Assembly: GCF_029323795.1 (NCBI RefSeq)
Contig: NZ_CP119758.1
Coordinates: forward strand, 3,162,001 to 3,226,000
DNA length: 64,000 nt
Direction: 5' to 3'
From: Zobellia alginiliquefaciens
GTDB taxonomy: Bacteria; Bacteroidota; Bacteroidia; Flavobacteriales; Flavobacteriaceae
Made by a program: the position numbers and the translations under genes
Notes under the pieces: model-generated
What the model was told of the DNA's origin: nothing
What the model saw: only the letters and a program-made list of their open reading frames with translations
Databases searched by the model: none
In this document: positions 55,333 to 63,414 of the stretch, in pieces
Layout: each line of letters begins with the position of its first letter
How positions within the stretch are numbered: the first letter of the stretch is position 1

Positions 55333-56673
55333 ATGAAACAAACCTCCAAGAACATTGCCATTATTGGTTCAGGCCTTGTCGGCTCATTATTGGCCATTTA
55401 TCTCAAAAAAATGGGCCATACCATTACTGTTTTTGATAGAAGACCGGATATTAGGAATATAAAATTCTCTGGTCGTTCTATAAACCTGGCAATGAGTAAT
55501 AGAGGTTGGCAGTCTTTGGCCGAAGTTGGTATAGAAGAAGAAATTAAGAAAATTGCTATTCCTTTAGATAAACGTGCTATGCACGTGATAGACAAACCTA
55601 TCTATTTTCAGAAGTACGGGAAAGAAGGAGAGGCTATTTGGTCTATTTCCAGAGGCGTACTGAACAAAAAAATGATAGATCTGGCGGAAGAGGCCGGTGT
55701 GGAGTTTCGTTTTAACGAGAAAGTCTGGGACGTGGATCTGCCTGAAGCTGCATTGTATACTGGAGAGACCGAGAAAGACGAGTGGAAAGAATACAATTAC
55801 GATATAGTTTTTGGTTGTGATGGAGCATTTTCACGTGTACGGCACAAAATGCAACGCCGTAGCCGGTTTGATTATTCACAAGATTTTATAGATGTAGGAT
55901 ATAAGGAGCTTTCAATTCCTGCCAATGAAGATGGCACCCATAAATTAGATAAACACTCGTTTCATATTTGGCCTAGAGGTAAATTTATGCTAATTGCCAT
56001 GCCCAATATAGACGGTAGTTTTACATGTACTTTGTTTATGCCATTTGAGGGAGAGGTGTCTTTTGATAGTCTTAAAACCAAAGAACAGGCTAAATCTTTC
56101 TTTAAAACCTATTTTCCTAACGTTAGAAAGGAGATTGAAAACTTAACTCAGGATTTCTTCAACAACCCTACAAGCGCCATGGTAACGATGAAGTGCTACC
56201 CGTGGACCTATTGGGATAAAGTAGCCCTTGTAGGTGATTCTGCCCATGCCATAGTGCCTTTTTATGGACAAGGTATGAATGCCGGCTTTGAGGATATTTT
56301 TGTTTTAAAGCAAAAAATCAAAAAGTACGGTGATGATTGGGGAGCTGTTTTTAGCGAATATCAAGAAGAGCGTAAACCCAATGCAGATGCTATTGCAGAA
56401 TTAAGCTACCGAAATTTTGTTGAAATGAGCAGTAAAACGGCAGATCCCAAGTTTTTGCTACAGAAAAAAATTGAAAAGCATTTTGCAAGTTTACATCCAG
56501 ACAGGTGGATTCCGGCGTATTCCAGGGTTACGTTTTCCAATAGACCTTATGCGGAGGCGCTTGCTCTTGGTGATGAGCAGGAAAAGATTATGCAAGAGGT
56601 GATGAACATGCCCAATATTGAAGAGAAATGGGATAGTAAGGAGGTAGAACAGAAAATTCTAAGTTTAATCTAA
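55333..56673 (+). CDS. kmo: kynurenine 3-monooxygenase
   Basis: The 446-aa FAD-dependent hydroxylase converts kynurenine to 3-hydroxykynurenine with NADPH and O2. The N-terminal dinucleotide motif IIGSGLVGSLLA, the FSGRSINLAMSNRGW segment specific to KMO, the YDIVFGCDGAFSRVR loop and the second FAD motif VGDSAHAIVPFYGQGMNAGF are all visible. The C-terminal region (RDW-like FSNRPYAEALALG) is expected to contact the membrane in the eukaryotic enzyme. Together with kynU it makes 3-hydroxyanthranilate. It overlaps the convergent DUF4174 gene by 4 bases. Confidence 0.95.
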   Translation: MKQTSKNIAIIGSGLVGSLLAIYLKKMGHTITVFDRRPDIRNIKFSGRSINLAMSNRGWQSLAEVGIEEEIKKIAIPLDKRAMHVIDKPIYFQKYGKEGEAIWSISRGVLNKKMIDLAEEAGVEFRFNEKVWDVDLPEAALYTGETEKDEWKEYNYDIVFGCDGAFSRVRHKMQRRSRFDYSQDFIDVGYKELSIPANEDGTHKLDKHSFHIWPRGKFMLIAMPNIDGSFTCTLFMPFEGEVSFDSLKTKEQAKSFFKTYFPNVRKEIENLTQDFFNNPTSAMVTMKCYPWTYWDKVALVGDSAHAIVPFYGQGMNAGFEDIFVLKQKIKKYGDDWGAVFSEYQEERKPNADAIAELSYRNFVEMSSKTADPKFLLQKKIEKHFASLHPDRWIPAYSRVTFSNRPYAEALALGDEQEKIMQEVMNMPNIEEKWDSKEVEQKILSLI

Positions 56674-57104
56674 CGTTCTCCATTTCGTTTTTCTGCTTGG
56701 CGCATTGGCATACCATCTATTTTAGTGAATATGGTCTCTGGCGTCACCGGATAAGCTTCCTTTGCCTTAATGCCGCCATCTTTTCCAATTAATAGAACAC
56801 CGTCAAAATCAGAAGTTAGGTTCAACTGATTGTAGGTTACTTCTGCATTCAAATCTAAATCATTTCCATTCGGGTTATTGATGCTTTCAGGGTTGAGGAT
56901 AAAAAGTAGAAGGTCTCTTTCGCTAAGGTCCTGTTGTTCTTCCGTAAATGCGTTCAGGTTTGTTTTGAGTGCTTGGTTATCTGAGTTTTGGGTAACAAAG
57001 ATTAAGAGTCTATTCTTCCACTTGTAGTCCTCTAAGCCTTGTCCTACCATTTGCGATGATGTAATATATAGCAAAGTGAATATAAAATGTTTTAAGAATC
57101 GCAT
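56670..57104 (-). CDS. DUF4174 domain protein
   Basis: The 144-aa secreted protein (signal peptide ending SSQMVGQ) contains a thioredoxin-like DUF4174 domain without cysteines: LEDYKWKNRLLIFVTQNSDN, LSERDLLLFILNPES, VLLIGKDGGIKAKEAYPVTP and the ending IDGMPMRQAEKR. The MPMR motif is the family hallmark. The function is unknown. It is convergent with kmo. Confidence 0.8.
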   Translation of the reverse strand: MRFLKHFIFTLLYITSSQMVGQGLEDYKWKNRLLIFVTQNSDNQALKTNLNAFTEEQQDLSERDLLLFILNPESINNPNGNDLDLNAEVTYNQLNLTSDFDGVLLIGKDGGIKAKEAYPVTPETIFTKIDGMPMRQAEKRNGER

Positions 57105-57134
57105 GAACTATAGTTTTCAATTCTTAAGATACTA

Positions 57135-57163
57135 AAAAAGCCATCCGCTTAAAAGTGGATGGC
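57135..57163 (-). terminator. terminator of the zinc-ribbon-like/Nif3 unit
   Basis: On the minus strand the stem GCCATCCAC/GCGGATGGC (one G-T pair) is followed by a run of T, 26 bases after the stop of the coiled-coil gene. Confidence 0.75.
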
Positions 57164-57188
57164 TCTAATTTATTTGGTAAACGGGTTG

Positions 57189-57968
57189 TTACATTTTTGT
57201 AAACATTTTACCCATTTTTTCTTGCTCTTCTTCAGCTAGAACTGGATCAACCAAAATTCTACCACTGTGCTCATCAGTAATGATTTTTTTACGAGAGGCA
57301 ATTTCAACCTGTACCTGTGGTGGAATAGTAAAGAAAGAACCACCTGAGGCACCTCTTTCAATTGGCACTACTGCCAAACCATTCTTAACATTGTTGCGGA
57401 TACGGGTATAGGCCTTAACTAGGCGCTCCTCTATCTCACTTTGGTATTTTTCAGACTGCTCAATAAGTGCTTTTTCCTCTTTTTCGGTCTCGGCCAAAAT
57501 AGCGTCAAGTTCACTTTTCTTATGCTTCAAATGCGACTCACGCTCAGACAAGCGCTCTTTCGTATCGGAAATAACAGATTTTTTCTGCTCTATTTGAGCT
57601 TTAAACTCTTTAATGTTCTTATCGGCCAATTGAATTTCTAGTTCTTGAAATTCAAGTTCTTTGCTAATAGAGTTGAACTCTCTGCTGTTCCGAACATTTT
57701 TTTGTTGTTCCGTATATTTCTTAATGAGTGCTTTAGCCTCATCTATAAGATTCTTTTTAGCACCAATCTCAAAATTGATAGTCTCAACATCTGTTTTTAA
57801 CTTGTCCAATCTGGTTTTAAGACCAAGAACGTCATCTTCTAAATCTTCTACTTCTAAAGGAAGTTCGCCACGTACATTACGTATTTCATCTACTCTTGAA
57901 TCAATCAATTGCAAGTCGTACAATGCCCTTAACTTTTCCTCTACCGTTGCTTCTGATTTTTTTGCCAT
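57189..57968 (-). CDS. coiled-coil protein with degenerate C4 zinc ribbon
   Basis: The 259-aa cytoplasmic protein is a long antiparallel coiled coil (residues about 10-190) followed by the region where relatives carry a C4 zinc ribbon. All four cysteine positions appear replaced: GASGGSFFTIPPQ aligns with the GxCGGCF type, and ITDEHSGRILVDP with a CxxCGRIL type. So zinc binding is unlikely. The neighbouring Nif3 gene, 5 bases upstream, is a frequent partner of this family, which in some bacteria binds nucleic acid or acts with translation. Its role is not established. Confidence 0.85.
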   Translation of the reverse strand: MAKKSEATVEEKLRALYDLQLIDSRVDEIRNVRGELPLEVEDLEDDVLGLKTRLDKLKTDVETINFEIGAKKNLIDEAKALIKKYTEQQKNVRNSREFNSISKELEFQELEIQLADKNIKEFKAQIEQKKSVISDTKERLSERESHLKHKKSELDAILAETEKEEKALIEQSEKYQSEIEERLVKAYTRIRNNVKNGLAVVPIERGASGGSFFTIPPQVQVEIASRKKIITDEHSGRILVDPVLAEEEQEKMGKMFTKM

Positions 57969-57973
57969 ATATT

Positions 57974-59068
57974 TTATAAATACTTGATGGGATTGGTTTT
58001 ACTTTCCGATAAACGGATTGCAAAATTAGGGATTTTTTTTGTAAGATAGTCAACTAAAAGGTTTTTTGTAAACTGCTCGCTTTCATAGTGTCCGATATCT
58101 GCAATTATCATTTTGCCTTCTGCTTTGTAAAATTCATGGTATTTTATGTCTGCTGTGACCAAAATATCGGCTCCTGAGGCTTTTGCAACTCCTATTGCAA
58201 AGGCACCACTTCCACCCAAAACAGCTACTTTTTGAACCTTTTTATCCAATAGTTGCGAATGGCGTATGCCCTCAGCTCCCATTTTTAGTTTAATATCTTC
58301 TAAAAAAGAGATGTCATCAACTGGTTTTTCAAGGTTTCCGATCATTCCCATACCAATATTTTGATTGGTATTTTCTAAAGTAATGACCTCATAAGCTACT
58401 TCTTCATAAGGATGGGAGGTAAAAAGAGCTTTCATAACTCTTGCCTGGTGAATTTTTGAAAAAGTGACATTTAATTGAGCCTCCTCCTCATAATGTGTTT
58501 TTCCGATTTCCCCTATTGTAGGATTTGCATTTTCTTCAGCCTTATAGCTACCTGTTCCTTTGGAGCTAAAGCTGCAATTGCTATAATTGCCAATATTTCC
58601 CGCTCCAGCATTAAAAAGTGCTTCCCTAAGGGTTTCAGCATCCTTTACAGGTACGTATGTAGTTAACTTTTTGATTGTTTCTTTCTGGGGAATTAATATT
58701 TGCGGATTTTTTATTCCTAGAACTTCGCAGATTTTAGCATTCACGCCTTGTGGTACATTATCTAAAGCAGTATGCATGCTATAAATAGCGATATCATTTT
58801 TTATAGCTTTTATAACCACTCTTTCTACATAAGATTTTCCGGTCAATTTTTTTAACCCTCCAAAAATAATGGGATGAAAGCTAACAATAAGATTGCATTT
58901 ATGCTCTATAGCCTCATCTACAACATTCTCCAAGGTATCTAAAGTTACGAGTATTCCTGAAACCTTTGTAGCACTGTTGCCTACTAATAACCCTACATTG
59001 TCAAAACTTTCGGCATAGGGTAAAGGGGCTAAATCTTCTATTATATCTGTAACTTCTTTTACGGTCAT
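57974..59068 (-). CDS. Nif3-like dinuclear metal centre hexameric protein (YqfO type)
   Basis: The 364-aa protein has the Nif3 fold with metal-site motifs SFHPIIFGGLK and MHTALDNVPQGVN in the first half, and TADIKYHEF and IADIGHYESEQF in the second, separated by the inserted PII-like module (about residues 125-235; LTTYVPVKDAETLREALFNA). YqfO proteins form a hexameric cage with two metals per subunit. GTP cyclohydrolase activity has been reported for relatives, but the physiological role remains unclear. It is the first gene of the two-gene unit with the zinc-ribbon-like protein. Confidence 0.9.
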   Translation of the reverse strand: MTVKEVTDIIEDLAPLPYAESFDNVGLLVGNSATKVSGILVTLDTLENVVDEAIEHKCNLIVSFHPIIFGGLKKLTGKSYVERVVIKAIKNDIAIYSMHTALDNVPQGVNAKICEVLGIKNPQILIPQKETIKKLTTYVPVKDAETLREALFNAGAGNIGNYSNCSFSSKGTGSYKAEENANPTIGEIGKTHYEEEAQLNVTFSKIHQARVMKALFTSHPYEEVAYEVITLENTNQNIGMGMIGNLEKPVDDISFLEDIKLKMGAEGIRHSQLLDKKVQKVAVLGGSGAFAIGVAKASGADILVTADIKYHEFYKAEGKMIIADIGHYESEQFTKNLLVDYLTKKIPNFAIRLSESKTNPIKYL

Positions 59069-59102
59069 AGGTATTTTTATGAGGTCTAAAGATAAAATAT
59101 TA

Positions 59103-59110
59103 TAATTTCG
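59103..59110 (+). promoter_or_regulatory. putative -7 box of lpxK, almost at the start codon
   Basis: TAATTTCG is one base from TAnnTTTG and ends 5 bases before the GTG start at 59116. A leaderless or nearly leaderless transcript would result. No -33 element is clear. Confidence 0.3.
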
Positions 59111-59115
59111 CCTTT

Positions 59116-60114
59116 GTGCAAGTACTCAGAAAAATATTATTTCCGGTTTCATTGGTTTACGCTTTGGTGGTTTACATTAGGAATTACTTCTATGATAAGG
59201 GAGTTTTAAGTTCCAAAAGCTTTAAAACGCCTACGATATGTATAGGAAACTTGAGTGCAGGCGGTACCGGTAAGACGCCCATGGTAGAGTTGTTGGTAGC
59301 TATGTTAAAAGAGACTTCAAAAATTGCCGTATTAAGTAGAGGTTATCGTAGAAAATCTAAAGGTTTTGTTCTTGCGGACGAAAATGCTACCGTAGGATCC
59401 CTTGGAGATGAACCCTTTCAGATATTTTCCAAGTATCCGGATATTACGTTGGCGGTAGATGCGGATAGAAGAAATGGAATAACAATTCTTGAGGAGCGTG
59501 TAAAACCAGAATTAATTTTATTGGATGATGCGTATCAGCATAGAAAAGTGAAGTGCGACTTTTCTATTCTCTTAACTTCTTTTGGTGACCTGTATGTTGA
59601 TGATTGGTATTTGCCAACAGGAAACTTAAGGGATAGTAAAAAAGAAGCGGGTAGGGCACAGGTTATTGTTGTGACTAAATGCCCAAAAAACCTAAGTGAT
59701 CAAGTAAAGGAGACGATAACTTTAAAGCTAAATCCAGAGTCTTACCAACAAGTATTGTTCTCTTACTTGGCTTATGATGATACTTTGAAGACAATTGATG
59801 CTTCAGTATCATTGGAAGGTTTAAAGTCGAAAGAAGTTACCCTTGTGACGGGTATTGCTAATCCCAAACCATTGGTGGAATATTTAAAATCTGAAGGGTT
59901 AAAGTTTGAGCATCTAAAGTTTAAAGACCATCATGATTTTAGTGAGACGGAATTAACCCAATTGAGACAAAGGAAATGTATTCTAACTACAGAAAAAGAC
60001 TTTGTACGGCTTAAAAATAAGGTTGATAATCTTTATTTTATTCCCGTACAACATCGGTTTTTGGATGAGGGTGAAACGGTATTAAAGCGTACGCTAGAAG
60101 AGTTTATGAAGTAG
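59116..60114 (+). CDS. lpxK: tetraacyldisaccharide 4'-kinase
   Basis: The 332-aa inner-membrane enzyme phosphorylates the 4' position of the lipid A disaccharide, the sixth step of lipid A synthesis. The N-terminal membrane helix (LFPVSLVYALVVYIRNYFYD) is followed by the Walker A motif G44NLSAGGTGKTP. IAVLSRGYRRKSKGF, LGDEPFQIFSKYP and LLDDAYQHRKVKCD are LpxK signatures. The start is GTG, giving MQVLRKILFP, which aligns with family N-termini. The 3' end overlaps the convergent histidine kinase gene by 11 bases. Confidence 0.93.
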   Translation: MQVLRKILFPVSLVYALVVYIRNYFYDKGVLSSKSFKTPTICIGNLSAGGTGKTPMVELLVAMLKETSKIAVLSRGYRRKSKGFVLADENATVGSLGDEPFQIFSKYPDITLAVDADRRNGITILEERVKPELILLDDAYQHRKVKCDFSILLTSFGDLYVDDWYLPTGNLRDSKKEAGRAQVIVVTKCPKNLSDQVKETITLKLNPESYQQVLFSYLAYDDTLKTIDASVSLEGLKSKEVTLVTGIANPKPLVEYLKSEGLKFEHLKFKDHHDFSETELTQLRQRKCILTTEKDFVRLKNKVDNLYFIPVQHRFLDEGETVLKRTLEEFMK

Positions 60115-62332
60115 TGTTCTTAAGTTCTTTCTTATTGAATATATTCTCGCCTATTTTTTGATAGAACACCTCTGGTTTAAAGGGTTTGGTAATGACATCA
60201 TTACAGCCTGCGGCATAGAAGCTCTCTAGACTATCGTCTAAAGAAATAGCCGTAAGCGCAATAATAGGGGTGACAATATCAAACTTCCGAATTTCAATCG
60301 TAGCTTCTTCACCTCCAATACCTGGCATATGAATATCCATTAAAATAGCATCGTAATAGTTCTCGCGAGCCATGTCAATTGCTTCACCACCATTATTGGC
60401 AATGTCGCTCGTAATCTCTTTTTTAGTCAGCATTTTCTTGGTGATGACCTGATTTATCTTGTTGTCTTCAACAATTAATATGTTCAAATCTTTAAAGTTG
60501 AAATCCTCTGGTGTTACTTCAAACGGAATATCATCAACAAGGCTATCCTTACCTTTCATTTCCAATTCAAAGAAAAATGAACTTCCAACTCCTAATGCAC
60601 TTTCTAATTCTATTTTACTTTCAAAAAGCCCAAGTAAACTTTTTACAATGGTAAGGCCAAGTCCGGTACCACCGTACTCTCTATTTATTTGTATTGAACC
60701 TTGTTCAAAACCGTCAAAAATGTTCTGTTGTTGTTCTTTGGCAATTCCTATACCGTTGTCTTTTACCTCAAAATATAGGGTAAAATTATCATCAACTTTT
60801 TTAATGACCTTGGCAATAACCTTCACTTCTCCCCCTTTGGTGAATTTTAAGGCGTTACCGACCAAATTCAAGAAAATCTGGGAGAGCTTTAATGGATCGC
60901 TCATTAAGTGATATGGAATATTTTTGTCGTATTCCAAAGTTAATTTGGTCTTGTTGCTTTGTGCGCTTTGTTTTAATGAGTCAATAACTTCTTGCAGTAC
61001 TTTTTTCAAGTTGAACTCCACGTTAAGGGGTTCTAGTTTGTCCGCATCAATTTTGTTGATCTGTAGAATATCATTTATAAAATTCAACAGGTAATCTCCG
61101 GAGAATTTTAGGGCCTTAAGGTGTTCTTTTTGTCCTTTGCTAGGGTTTTCCTCCAGCAATAGATGCGTAAGTCCCGTAACGGCGTAGAGTGGTGTTCTAA
61201 GCTCGTGGCTTACAGTAGACAAGAAGTTGGTTTTGGCTTCCATGGCACTTACTGCGGCGTCTCTTGCAGCTTTCAGTTCGTTGTTTTTGGTCTGTAACAG
61301 ATCATTGGTCTTTAACTTGATCTGATTGTTCCTAAATAGGGAAACAGCCAAAAGTGTTATAATCGTCAATAGGGCAGAGGTAAGTATGGCCGTAATATCA
61401 GATTTGTTCTTAGACTCGTTCAGTTCTTCAATTTTTTGTTCTTGGCGCTTTATCTCATCGCTCATAAAATCAAACTGAATTTTCTCGGCAGTTTTAGCCT
61501 CGGTCTTCATTTTTGCAATGTTAAAAAGCGAGTCTCGTATATGTAATAGGTTCCGGTTATTGGTTAATGCCTTATCATATTCTCCCAGTCTTTCATATAT
61601 TATGGTAAGCATTTCATTGGCCTCCCATATTTCTTTAAAAAACTTATTCCTTTTGGCTAGTTTAAAGGCCTGCTCACCGTTTTCTGCACTTTCCTCTAAT
61701 TTTTCTGTCTCTAGATCCAGTTGGGCCAGACCTAAATAAGCCTTGGTGGCTAGATAATCACTTTCGTATATATCAGTATTGATTATTAGTGAGTTAAAGT
61801 TCTTGGCGGCACTATCATACTTTTGCAATTTGAGGAAAATATTGCCTTCCGCCAGTAAAATATTGTTGAAAAAATTACGATCGTTATTTAGCTGTTTGGC
61901 CTCATTTAGCATAAATATGGCCTGAAAATTTTTATCGTCATGAAAAAGTAGAATGGCTTCAATATACTTTTGCATGGCGTTGCCATAAGGGTATTCTATA
62001 TCCTTTAATAAAGCTTTGGCCCTGTCCCAATAAAAATAGGTGGTTTCTTCTTTTTTAAGTTTAAGGTAAACCAAGGCAAATTTATGATAGCAATCTATAA
62101 GGGCTTTTACATCTTCGTTTTCCTCTGCTACTTTTGCTGCTTTTTCTAAGGCTTCAAGAGCTAAATCTGTTTGATCTCTATTGCGATACGCCCGTGCTTC
62201 TTCAAAATAAATGCGTACATCATTGTTTTTAACGATAAGACTGTCTTGGGCCATTCCGTTTTGGGTGACCCAAATCAATACGAAAATCGATAGTATCTTT
62301 TTTAAGTCGATATGTAGAAAATCAAGATTCAA
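60104..62332 (-). CDS. hybrid sensor histidine kinase with periplasmic TPR domain
   Basis: The 742-aa protein has a signal peptide (residues 1-29), periplasmic TPR-like helices (about 35-275), a coiled coil, one membrane helix (312-333), a HisKA domain with the phospho-acceptor H376 in STVSHELRTPLYAVTG, an HATPase domain with N-box LNLVGNALKFT, DNGIGIA and GGTGLGL, and a C-terminal receiver domain with D665 in AILMDIHMPG and ITKPF. No DNA-binding partner is adjacent. The ATG overlaps the gap stop by 4 bases (ATGA), suggesting translational coupling with the glycolytic gene upstream. Confidence 0.92.
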   Translation of the reverse strand: MNLDFLHIDLKKILSIFVLIWVTQNGMAQDSLIVKNNDVRIYFEEARAYRNRDQTDLALEALEKAAKVAEENEDVKALIDCYHKFALVYLKLKKEETTYFYWDRAKALLKDIEYPYGNAMQKYIEAILLFHDDKNFQAIFMLNEAKQLNNDRNFFNNILLAEGNIFLKLQKYDSAAKNFNSLIINTDIYESDYLATKAYLGLAQLDLETEKLEESAENGEQAFKLAKRNKFFKEIWEANEMLTIIYERLGEYDKALTNNRNLLHIRDSLFNIAKMKTEAKTAEKIQFDFMSDEIKRQEQKIEELNESKNKSDITAILTSALLTIITLLAVSLFRNNQIKLKTNDLLQTKNNELKAARDAAVSAMEAKTNFLSTVSHELRTPLYAVTGLTHLLLEENPSKGQKEHLKALKFSGDYLLNFINDILQINKIDADKLEPLNVEFNLKKVLQEVIDSLKQSAQSNKTKLTLEYDKNIPYHLMSDPLKLSQIFLNLVGNALKFTKGGEVKVIAKVIKKVDDNFTLYFEVKDNGIGIAKEQQQNIFDGFEQGSIQINREYGGTGLGLTIVKSLLGLFESKIELESALGVGSSFFFELEMKGKDSLVDDIPFEVTPEDFNFKDLNILIVEDNKINQVITKKMLTKKEITSDIANNGGEAIDMARENYYDAILMDIHMPGIGGEEATIEIRKFDIVTPIIALTAISLDDSLESFYAAGCNDVITKPFKPEVFYQKIGENIFNKKELKNTTS

Positions 62333-63339
62333 ACGTAATTATTTCGTTTCAAAACTAAAATTAGGTCAATTAATCTGCTGCTATAACCTGTTTCGTTATC
62401 ATACCAGCCGATTATCTTCACCATTTTACCGATAACCGAAGTCATCATAGAATCAAACGTACAAGAGTAATAACTATTGTTTATGTCAATGGATACTATA
62501 GGGTCTTCCGTGTATAAAAGTATGTTTTTGAGCTCTTTATCGGATTTTTCCTTAAAAATAGTGTTTATTTGGTCTATAGATGTTTCGCTCTTAACATTAA
62601 AAGTAATATCTGTTAAAGACCCATTAGGTACTGGAACTCGAATTCCGCAACCACCGATTACATCTGCCAGATGAGGAAAAATTTTGGTAAGCGCTTTTGC
62701 TGCCCCTGTAGTGGTAGGGACAATGGACTGTGATGCCGCTCGTGCCCTTCTTAAATCATGATGAGGTTGGTCATGCAAACTCTGATCGGAGGTGTATGAG
62801 TGTATGGTAGTAATGTAGGCCTGCTCAATACCGCAGAGCTCATCAATTACTTTGATCATGGGAGCTGCGTTATTTGTAGTGCAAGATGCATTTGAAATAA
62901 TATTGTCATCTGCATGTAACGAAGTTTCGTTAATACCCAGAACAATCATTTTTATATCATCTTCTACGGGTGGTGCAGATAAGATTACTTTTTTGGCACC
63001 GTTTGTCAGATGAGGCTCAAGGCTTTCCTTTGTTTTGAATTTCCCAGAACATTCCACAACAATATCTACATCATAATCAGACCACTTTATGTCAGTTGGT
63101 GTCTTATGATTGGTTAAAGGTATTGCCTTGTCGTCAACAAGAATCGTATTTTCTTTAAAAGAAACAGGATGGTGGAAAACCCCATGAATACTATCATACT
63201 TTAATAAGTGCGATAGTGTTCTGGCATCTGCCAAATCGTTTATAGCAACTACATTTAGGTTGGGGTAAGCATCTAACAGCCTAAAGAGCGTTCGACCTAT
63301 TCGGCCAAATCCGTTAATGCCTATATTGGTCTTCTTCAT
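62329..63339 (-). CDS. gap: glyceraldehyde-3-phosphate dehydrogenase, type I
   Basis: The 336-aa enzyme oxidises glyceraldehyde 3-phosphate to 1,3-bisphosphoglycerate. The NAD site begins INGFGRIGR with N34-D35 at the end of the second strand, suggesting NAD preference. The catalytic cysteine is C153 in SNASCTTNNAAP and the base H180 in TTIHSYTSDQ. The second cysteine of the usual CTTNC motif is N157 here. RRARAASQSIVPTTTGAAKA and WYDNETGYS are intact. It precedes the hybrid kinase with a 4-base overlap and follows lipA by 75 bases. Confidence 0.93.
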   Translation of the reverse strand: MKKTNIGINGFGRIGRTLFRLLDAYPNLNVVAINDLADARTLSHLLKYDSIHGVFHHPVSFKENTILVDDKAIPLTNHKTPTDIKWSDYDVDIVVECSGKFKTKESLEPHLTNGAKKVILSAPPVEDDIKMIVLGINETSLHADDNIISNASCTTNNAAPMIKVIDELCGIEQAYITTIHSYTSDQSLHDQPHHDLRRARAASQSIVPTTTGAAKALTKIFPHLADVIGGCGIRVPVPNGSLTDITFNVKSETSIDQINTIFKEKSDKELKNILLYTEDPIVSIDINNSYYSCTFDSMMTSVIGKMVKIIGWYDNETGYSSRLIDLILVLKRNNYV

Positions 63340-63414
63340 AGGGAAATTAGGGGCTAAAGGATAAAGCTATCCCAAGCTATTTTTCATTGTTGGGTAAAAT
63401 TGTATTTGTCAATT

